From an uncultured Granulosicoccaceae bacterium (GTDB lineage Bacteria; Pseudomonadota; Gammaproteobacteria; CALCKW01): 10,681 nucleotides of DNA. The position numbers and the translations under genes are program-made. Each line of letters opens with the position of its first letter. The stretch's first letter is position 1. Location of the stretch: contig CALDHJ010000304.1 of the NCBI GenBank assembly GCA_937941555.1, forward strand, positions 1 through 10,681, in the 5' to 3' direction. The notes beneath the pieces are model-generated. The model searched no databases. It saw only the letters and a program-made list of their open reading frames with translations, and was not told the origin of the DNA. Below, in pieces: positions 5,672-10,681 of the stretch.

Positions 5672-7039
5672 ATGGATATCGTGAACACCGCCGTGCTCGC
5701 CAGTGCGCTCGTCGCCTTCTTGCTTGGTATCACGCTGAGCGTTGTCCTGCTGCAACGGCTCAATCAGACTCACCGAAGGGAACGGCGTCGATTGGAGACC
5801 GAGCTGGCCAACAGTGCTTTCGAGCTCAGTGCATATCGCAAAGAAAATGCGGGCTTGAAGCAGCAAGTCAACACACTCACGCAAAACCAAAGCGACACTT
5901 CTGAGGACGAAATCACCACACTTCAAGGGCAGATCGATACGCTGAAGCAGAAGTACAAAGCTATTCGAACGAAATGGGAAAAAGAACGCAGTCATTTTGC
6001 GGAGATTGTCCAAATAAAAAACGGGCAACTGGCCGGACTCAAGAAAGATGCGACCGCTGCAGAGACTCACTCCAAACGTGAATCCGCACAGGTCGCGCGT
6101 ATCCAGCAGCTCGAAACCCAACTGAAGGTCCGCGACAAAACAATCACCCAATTGCAAGCAGCGCCCACTCCCAGCATCCAACCCGTGGAAAATACGCGAA
6201 TCGCCGAAATCGAGAAGGAACGTGCAGATCTGCTCAGAAAGATCAGTTCTATCGACGCTGAGCGGGCCACTGAGGCTGCTGAGCTTGCAGGTGTACGCCA
6301 GGCCTTGACGAATCGGGAAGCTGAACTGAAAAAAGCCAACGCAGACCTCGAAACTCTGCCGTCGACAATCAAGCTTCTCAATGACCAACTTGCCGAGAAA
6401 ACCAATGCGCTAAGCGAGCTGCGAAACGCAAAAGACAGTGACCGGTCTGCATTGATTGCAGAACAGACCCGATTGAAGTCCCAACTGGCCGACCAGCAGC
6501 AAGCACAAGACGAGGCGCATACTGAGGCCCTCAACGACCTGCGCAGCGATCATGCGTCTCTGCTGAAGGAACACGAGGAGGCAACAGCGAGTCTCAATCA
6601 GATGGCTGTGCTCGAGGCGCAGTGCGACCGCATGAGACAGGGGATGGAGTCACTGGAAAAACGCCTCGACGACAGCACCGAGTCATTGCGTTCGGCGCGA
6701 GCGGAACTCGCCCACAAGGACGCGAAACTCAACGAATGGGAACACCTCGCAGCAACAGGCAAGGTCAGTTCAAAACCCGACAACGCGTACGTAGACCAGA
6801 GTGAGAAACTGCGGGCGCTGTGGTGGGAGAACAAGAAACTGCGTTCTGCAGCCGAAGCGAGACAGAACTCGGCAGCCAGTGCGACAGATGACACCGAATC
6901 CGATCAGGTCTCAGCGCTGAGAAGCGAGATTACGCTTCTGCGTTCCGAGCTGGTCACTTTGCAAAACGGCGAGCATGGCGCTCGACTCAACACCGGCCGA
7001 ACCACGGGTTTGCGCGCTAAAGGGTACGTACCACTATGA
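5672..7039 (+). CDS. Single-pass membrane coiled-coil protein, first of a paralogous pair
   Basis: A 455-residue protein of no family I recognise. Residues 5-27 form one membrane helix, followed at once by RRERRR, so the long C-terminal part should be cytoplasmic. From about 35 to 430 it is charged, heptad-like coiled coil, with a proline-containing break near 164-171 (APTPSIQP) and a basic, non-helical tail ending GYVPL. Notable blocks are KWEKERSHFAEIV at 101-113, EIEKERADLLRKI at 179-191, MAVLEAQC at 311-318 and LWWENKKLR at 383-391. The first three recur in the next gene. I chose ATG 5672 rather than TTG 5648: it puts the helix right at the N-terminus as in the paralogue. AAGGG lies 12 nt upstream, a distant ribosome site. 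The stop overlaps the next ATG by 4 nt. A structural or scaffold role is inferred only from shape. Confidence 0.8.
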   Translation: MDIVNTAVLASALVAFLLGITLSVVLLQRLNQTHRRERRRLETELANSAFELSAYRKENAGLKQQVNTLTQNQSDTSEDEITTLQGQIDTLKQKYKAIRTKWEKERSHFAEIVQIKNGQLAGLKKDATAAETHSKRESAQVARIQQLETQLKVRDKTITQLQAAPTPSIQPVENTRIAEIEKERADLLRKISSIDAERATEAAELAGVRQALTNREAELKKANADLETLPSTIKLLNDQLAEKTNALSELRNAKDSDRSALIAEQTRLKSQLADQQQAQDEAHTEALNDLRSDHASLLKEHEEATASLNQMAVLEAQCDRMRQGMESLEKRLDDSTESLRSARAELAHKDAKLNEWEHLAATGKVSSKPDNAYVDQSEKLRALWWENKKLRSAAEARQNSAASATDDTESDQVSALRSEITLLRSELVTLQNGEHGARLNTGRTTGLRAKGYVPL

Positions 7040-8550
7040 ACTTCCTCATTACCGAAATCGCAGTGAGTTTGCTGATTGCATTCGTAATCGGCTGCGTTCT
7101 CACGTGGCTGTGGCGTGGCCAACAGCTACGTCGTCGGGTAGCTGAGGCGGAGCGAATCGCGACGCAACGCGGACAGGTAGAGATGGCCAGCCTGCACGCG
7201 GAAATCGATTCCCGTCGCGCGGAGATCGCCGAGCTTCACGACGAGAACGAAAAACTATCCACCCAAATCAGCGAGAGTGAAGGCCCGATCCTGATCGCCA
7301 GCAGCGCCGAAGAGAGCGAAAACCTCAAGGCAAAACTGGTCGAACTGAAAAACCGTCACGCCGCGCTGCACAGCCGTTGGGAACGTGAGCGCACACAATT
7401 TGCCCAACTCGTGACACACAAGAACAACCAGATTGCCTCGCTTGAGCGGCAGAATGCCGACAGTGACCAGGCCATCATCGAAGACGGCACCTCTGTCGAT
7501 ACCGACGACGACGCGCGCAGCTACAGCCGCCAACAACTGGAGTCGATGGTGGTGGACATGCGCGCCAAAGTGGCCGAGCAGGAATCCGAACTCGGCGAGC
7601 TCAGGGCCCTGCGCGACAGTGACGGCTCACAGCGACTCGCCGGATCGCAGGCGATGGGACTGATGGGAACAGACACCAGCGACTCCGATCTGCTCAACAC
7701 GCTCGCCGAACGCGACGCAGAAATCGTGCAGCTCAAGTCCAGTCTCACGAACGCTGACAGTGGCCCACGGCTTGTTGAAGTCGAACAAGAGCGCGCGAAC
7801 CTGTTGCACCGAATCAGCGAACTGAGCGGGCTTCGCGCCAACGATGCCGAACACACAGCCAGGCTTCACAGCGACCTCGAGGCACTGCGCACCGAAGCTC
7901 AACAGGCACGCGACCAGCTTGGCAGTCTGAAACAGACAAAGGAGACGCTCGAACAACAGTGTGAAGCTCTACAGGCCGAATTGAGCAGCACACGCGAACG
8001 CGCACAGCAGATGCCGACTCTCGAAGCGCGGTGCACACAGCTGAGTGACGACATCACAACACTGCAATCGCTGCTCGACAACACCACCTCTGAACGGGAC
8101 AACGCCCTGTCGCGTATGGAGTCTGCTCAATCTTCGCTCAGTACTTTGCAGCTGCAAGGTGGCGACACAGACAGACTGCGTTCCGAGAAGAAATCACTCC
8201 AGTCAGAGATCGCGACGCTTCAGGCGTCTCTGGACGGCGCCAAGCGCGATGTCGAATCACGTGAACAGCAAATACGCTGGGCTCAAACGGAGCTCGACGA
8301 ACTGCGACCGCTGCAACACCAATTGGTCAATCTCCGCAGCAGCTTGAGCGACTTGGTAGACCGTGACAGCCGTGGCGAACACGCTTCGATTGCGCACGCC
8401 GAGATCGAATCACTGCGCACGCGGATCGCCAAGCTTCAGGCCGAGAGCAAGTTGAATCTGGAGCGCAAGGAGAGCTACTACCAGAGTCTGCTGCGCGAAA
8501 AGACCGCGTTGATCGCCGACCTCAAGAGCGGTACCGAAACCGAGGCTTGA
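7036..8550 (+). CDS. Single-pass membrane coiled-coil protein, second of a paralogous pair
   Basis: A 504-residue protein starting MNFLITEIAV, with one membrane helix at about 5-26 and then RRR, so again N-out and C-in. Almost all the rest is predicted by eye to be coiled coil, broken by an acidic, Gly/Ser-rich linker region (about 141-165 and 191-218). Shared blocks with the upstream protein are RWERERTQFAQLV at 114-126, EVEQERANLLHRI at 248-260 and MPTLEARC at 326-333. It lacks the LWWENKKLR block and the basic tail; it ends with LERKESYYQSLLREKTALI (475-493) and a short acidic tail. No nucleotide-binding or enzymatic motif is visible, so it is not an SMC-type ATPase. Its ATG lies in an ATGA overlap with the previous stop, so the two proteins are probably made together and may pair as a heteromeric coiled coil (inference). 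A strong hairpin follows 20 nt after the stop. Confidence 0.82.
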   Translation: MNFLITEIAVSLLIAFVIGCVLTWLWRGQQLRRRVAEAERIATQRGQVEMASLHAEIDSRRAEIAELHDENEKLSTQISESEGPILIASSAEESENLKAKLVELKNRHAALHSRWERERTQFAQLVTHKNNQIASLERQNADSDQAIIEDGTSVDTDDDARSYSRQQLESMVVDMRAKVAEQESELGELRALRDSDGSQRLAGSQAMGLMGTDTSDSDLLNTLAERDAEIVQLKSSLTNADSGPRLVEVEQERANLLHRISELSGLRANDAEHTARLHSDLEALRTEAQQARDQLGSLKQTKETLEQQCEALQAELSSTRERAQQMPTLEARCTQLSDDITTLQSLLDNTTSERDNALSRMESAQSSLSTLQLQGGDTDRLRSEKKSLQSEIATLQASLDGAKRDVESREQQIRWAQTELDELRPLQHQLVNLRSSLSDLVDRDSRGEHASIAHAEIESLRTRIAKLQAESKLNLERKESYYQSLLREKTALIADLKSGTETEA

Positions 8551-8570
8551 TGCCCCGGTAGGCACGCAAA

Positions 8571-8590
8571 GCCCCCTGCCTTCAGGGGGC
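8571..8590. terminator. Strong hairpin between converging genes
   Basis: GCCCCCTG and CAGGGGGC form a perfect 8-bp stem around a 4-nt loop. On the minus strand it is followed by TTTGCG (three T), on the plus strand by no T run. It ends the coiled-coil operon 20 nt after its stop and overlaps the pgl stop codon (8584-8582), so it probably serves both directions. Confidence 0.75.
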
Positions 8591-9262
8591 CCACCACACC
8601 ACTGGCGCCGAATGGCGCGACAATACTGACAAAACCGGTGGTGGCAGACTCGCCAACAGCCCCGCCTCAAGCACGTCGCGCTTCTCCTGGCCGGTAATCA
8701 GCACCCACAGCGCACGCGTGTCACTCAGCACCTCAGCCGACAGCGTCAACCGCGGCATTGGTTGAGACGGCGGGTTGGCCGGCAGGCAAACAGGTGCTCC
8801 GTCAGCCAGCGCATCACCGACATTCGGCATGTCGGGAAACAACGATGCCGTGTGACCATCCGTCCCCATACCGAGCAACACCACATCAAATGGCCGAGTC
8901 ATGGCAGACAACCGCTCCATGGCCCGCATGGCGCCGGCTTCCGGAGTCGACTCCTCGCCAATCAAGGGCACCAGGTTTGCCGCGGCAGCCTGATCAACAA
9001 AAAGGGATTCAGCCAGCATTCTCTGATTGCTTGACGGATCAGTCGCTGCGACCCATCGCTCGTCACTCAACGTTACGTCTACCTGCGACCACGGCAGTGT
9101 CCGTTTGGACAAGACGTCGAAGCAGGACTGTGGGGTACTGCCGCCCGGCACGACAAGGCTTGCACGCCGCTCGGCGGCTACGGCAGATTCAATCGCTGAC
9201 GACACGCCGTCAACCAATGCCGAGACCAGGGACTCCCGGTCTGAAAACGCTCTGATTTCCAT
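8582..9262 (-). CDS. pgl: 6-phosphogluconolactonase
   Basis: Pgl hydrolyses 6-phospho-D-glucono-1,5-lactone to 6-phosphogluconate, the second step of the oxidative pentose phosphate and Entner-Doudoroff routes; cytoplasmic. The 226-residue protein shows the family's order of motifs: VVPGGSTP at 37-44, TLSDERWVAATDPSSNQRM at 64-82, the signature LLGMGTDGHTASLFPD at 129-144, and PRLTLSAEVLS at 170-180. This fold resembles glucosamine-6-phosphate deaminase, but DERWV and GMGTDGHTASLFP are typical of lactonase. I chose ATG 9262, which begins 4 nt after the stop of the acyltransferase gene. A GTG at 9277 would overlap that gene by 11 nt and has no ribosome site. No zwf, edd or gnd gene is adjacent, unlike many pgl loci. 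Confidence 0.95.
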   Translation of the reverse strand: MEIRAFSDRESLVSALVDGVSSAIESAVAAERRASLVVPGGSTPQSCFDVLSKRTLPWSQVDVTLSDERWVAATDPSSNQRMLAESLFVDQAAAANLVPLIGEESTPEAGAMRAMERLSAMTRPFDVVLLGMGTDGHTASLFPDMPNVGDALADGAPVCLPANPPSQPMPRLTLSAEVLSDTRALWVLITGQEKRDVLEAGLLASLPPPVLSVLSRHSAPVVWWAP

Positions 9263-9266
9263 TCTT

Positions 9267-10190
9267 TCACTGCTCACGGTAAGGGTCGATATCGCCCGGC
9301 CTGGCGGGTTTGAATCGACGGTGCATCCAGAAATATTCGTCGGGTTGTTGCCGGATCAAGGATTCGAACAGCGCATCAAGCGCCGTTGTGGCATTAGTGT
9401 CCGAACTCGCCCAGTCGAGCGGCGGTTCGATCCGAGCGACCAATGTGCCGGTGCTGTCGCGGGAAATCGCAACCGGCATGACGCACACGCTGGTCTTTTC
9501 CAACAACCACGCCGTTGCCCGGCTCGACAACACCCGCTGCCCGAAGAAACGCGATTCAACCGCCGCGTTGGACGCTGCAACCGCCTGATCTGGCACCCAC
9601 CAGACCATCCCGCCGGCCTTGAGTGTGCGGACCAGTTTATGGGTCTGGTGGCGCTCGATCACCGAGGCTGCAAACCGCAAGCGTTTGGCCACTTCGAAAC
9701 GCTCGAAATGCGGGTTCTTGGCGCGCGCGTAGAACGCAGAGAGTGGGACCTGCTGGCTCAGGGCCAATCCGACCAGCTCAATAGCATGAAAGTGCGGCGT
9801 GGCAAGCAGCACGGGGCGCTCGCGATTGACCTCACGCAGGCGATCAATCCCTTCGATTCTGACCCGCCGCGCTGCAAAGTCGCTGGGGCCGAACCACAAC
9901 TTGCCGGTCTCGATCAACGACAATGACAGCTTGCGAAAACAGGTCTTCGCCAGCGTCTCACGCTCGGATGATGCGATATCGGGGAAGGCGATCTTTAGGT
10001 TTGCTCGCACGATGGCCCGTCGTTTGGGCACAAGGTGCCAGAGCGCACTGCCCAGCACGCGACTGAGCGTTGGCCAAAGACTCTCCGGCATAGCTGACAG
10101 ACCACGAAGACACCCGAGGCCAAGCAACAAAGGCCAGGCAGTGGGGTCGGTCAGGGGAGGGGTCGCGGGTTCAACGACGTTCGCTTTCAT
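9267..10190 (-). CDS. LpxL/HtrB-family Kdo2-lipid A acyltransferase
   Basis: A 307-residue inner-membrane acyltransferase of the LpxL/LpxM family, which adds a secondary acyl chain to Kdo2-lipid A using acyl-ACP. Seen: a hydrophobic N-terminal segment (about 18-32); RRAIVRANLKIAFPD at 57-71; the catalytic HX4E motif in TPHFHAIELVG (H133, E138); FYARAKNPHFERF at 153-165; WWVPDQ at 197-202; and the ending PDEYFWMHRRFKPARPGD (283-300), which strongly matches the family. Length fits (about 305-325). I chose ATG 10190 over a TTG at 10202; AGG lies 5-6 nt upstream. Which chain is added and at which position (LpxL, LpxM or LpxP type) cannot be told. It is followed by pgl with a 4-nt gap, so the two are likely co-transcribed. 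A candidate promoter lies near 10245-10274. Confidence 0.9.
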   Translation of the reverse strand: MKANVVEPATPPLTDPTAWPLLLGLGCLRGLSAMPESLWPTLSRVLGSALWHLVPKRRAIVRANLKIAFPDIASSERETLAKTCFRKLSLSLIETGKLWFGPSDFAARRVRIEGIDRLREVNRERPVLLATPHFHAIELVGLALSQQVPLSAFYARAKNPHFERFEVAKRLRFAASVIERHQTHKLVRTLKAGGMVWWVPDQAVAASNAAVESRFFGQRVLSSRATAWLLEKTSVCVMPVAISRDSTGTLVARIEPPLDWASSDTNATTALDALFESLIRQQPDEYFWMHRRFKPARPGDIDPYREQ

Positions 10191-10240
10191 GAAGGCCTGC
10201 AAAAAAAATCAATGGCGTATCGAACTGACGCCGCGACAAC

Positions 10241-10249
10241 TGCGATAAT
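10241..10249 (+). promoter_or_regulatory. Extended -10 promoter for the rightward gene
   Basis: TGCGATAAT is an extended -10 (TGn) followed by GATAAT, five of six matches to consensus. No good -35 is present. It lies about 180 nt upstream of the ATG at 10431, giving a long leader if used. It overlaps the minus-strand -10 candidate. Confidence 0.4.
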
Positions 10250-10274
10250 ACCCAACCTGCTGACAAGATGTCGT
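10245..10274 (-). promoter_or_regulatory. Candidate promoter for the acyltransferase-pgl operon
   Basis: On the minus strand ACGACA (10274-10269) is followed after 18 nt by TATTAT (10250-10245). They match the sigma-70 -35 and -10 at four and five of six positions. The site lies 54 nt before the acyltransferase ATG. Confidence 0.35.
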
Positions 10275-10430
10275 GGGTCGGTAGGCGGCCGATCTCAGCA
10301 CAGCGGCGCTCGGACCCGCCGGCAGGCATGTTCGGGTTTCCGCGAGCCACTGTTGGGCGCCTGTGCACTCGGCCGCTGGCCCTGTCTATCAAACACAAGC
10401 GCTCTTCAACGCTGATTCAGAGACCCTCTC

Positions 10431-10681
10431 ATGGCATCCGACCTGTCCATCTGGCTCTACAACCGCGGGGTTGTCAGTTTGATCGGCACGGTACTACCCG
10501 CGCACTGGTTCGGCCCCAAACCGCCAGCGGTAGACACCCTGGCCCCAGCCGATGAGCCACTCAAGCTTGAAATCGTCGCGCACTGCTGGCAATACGCGCA
10601 CCTGCTGGCCTACCAACTTCAGTCCCTGGTCGAGCACACGCCCGACGCGGTGCAGCTGCAGTACACGCTCTATTACTGTGA
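10431..10681 (+). CDS. Possible glycosyltransferase-like protein, 3' end missing
   Basis: The frame opens at ATG 10431 and runs off the window after 83 codons. An in-frame TGA lies at 10413-10415, so this is the first available ATG; AGAGA about 7 nt upstream is a modest ribosome site. The protein begins MASDLSIWLYNRGVVSLIG, then a proline-rich linker (HWFGPKPPAVDTLAPAD), then LKLEIVAHCWQYAHLLAYQL and SLVEHTPDAVQLQYTLYYC. The last part resembles the first beta-alpha-beta unit of family 2 (GT-A) glycosyltransferases: a strand leading to a polar turn, a helix with LxxQLxSL, and a second strand. The DxD motif would lie beyond the window. This is a low-confidence call from the fold pattern only. 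Confidence 0.45.
   Translation, partial: MASDLSIWLYNRGVVSLIGTVLPAHWFGPKPPAVDTLAPADEPLKLEIVAHCWQYAHLLAYQLQSLVEHTPDAVQLQYTLYYC

Noticed and set aside
5666..6388. Long antisense frame (about 240 residues) opposite the first coiled-coil gene
   Set aside because: The plus-strand frame has clear heptads, a membrane helix and a paralogue; the antisense product is a mirror of that composition with no recognisable motif.
7036..8550. SMC, Rad50 or other coiled-coil ATPase
   Set aside because: No Walker A, signature or Walker B motif, no hinge, and an N-terminal membrane helix instead of an ATPase head.
9027..9926. Plus-strand frame of about 299 residues
   Set aside because: It is antisense to pgl and the acyltransferase, both of which carry full family motifs; its product is Arg/Cys-rich and featureless.

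Overview
The window reads as a chromosomal stretch from a gammaproteobacterium, moderately GC-rich. The basis is the gene content: a GloC/YcbL-type metallo-hydrolase, the sdhE-cptA (ygfX) pair, pdxJ-acpS, an LpxL-type Kdo2-lipid A acyltransferase and a bacterial-type pgl. No transposase, integrase, phage gene, CRISPR array, tRNA or rRNA was found. This is mostly housekeeping DNA with a few poorly characterised genes in it. The genus cannot be named from the sequence alone.

Layout. Positions 1-921 (+) hold the 3' part of a glyoxalase II-like hydrolase and a HIT-family protein. Positions 911-2898 (-) hold a compact leftward cluster, in transcription order sdhE, cptA, pdxJ, acpS and a 55-residue two-helix membrane protein. 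Most of its joins are overlaps (38 nt, 4 nt, 4 nt), and the cluster meets the HIT gene tail to tail with an 11-nt overlap. Positions 2899-3097 are non-coding and rich in short inverted repeats. Positions 3098-3844 (-) encode a CpsB/CapC-like PHP-family tyrosine phosphatase, with operator-like repeats in its promoter region. Positions 3955-4140 (-) encode a 61-residue protein with a likely zinc-knuckle pattern.

Divergent from that, 4240-5325 (+) encodes a membrane protein with a periplasmic-type domain followed by a VanZ-like C-terminus. A 346-bp non-coding stretch follows. Then 5672-8550 (+) holds two overlapping genes for single-pass membrane proteins made almost wholly of coiled coil. They share several sequence blocks and look like an old tandem duplication. 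I do not recognise a named family for them, and they are the best candidate here for an undescribed system.

A strong hairpin at 8571-8590 separates them from a leftward pair, an LpxL-like acyltransferase gene followed by pgl (8582-10190, -). Candidate divergent promoters near 10245 serve the acyltransferase and a rightward gene that runs off the window (10431 onward), possibly glycosyltransferase-like.

Functional themes are envelope biology (lipid A acylation, VanZ-like protein, PHP phosphatase, coiled-coil membrane proteins) and cofactor or central metabolism (pyridoxal phosphate synthesis, holo-ACP formation, succinate dehydrogenase flavinylation, pentose phosphate pathway). Start sites were re-chosen where the longest frame began at a rare TTG and a better start lay just inside it.
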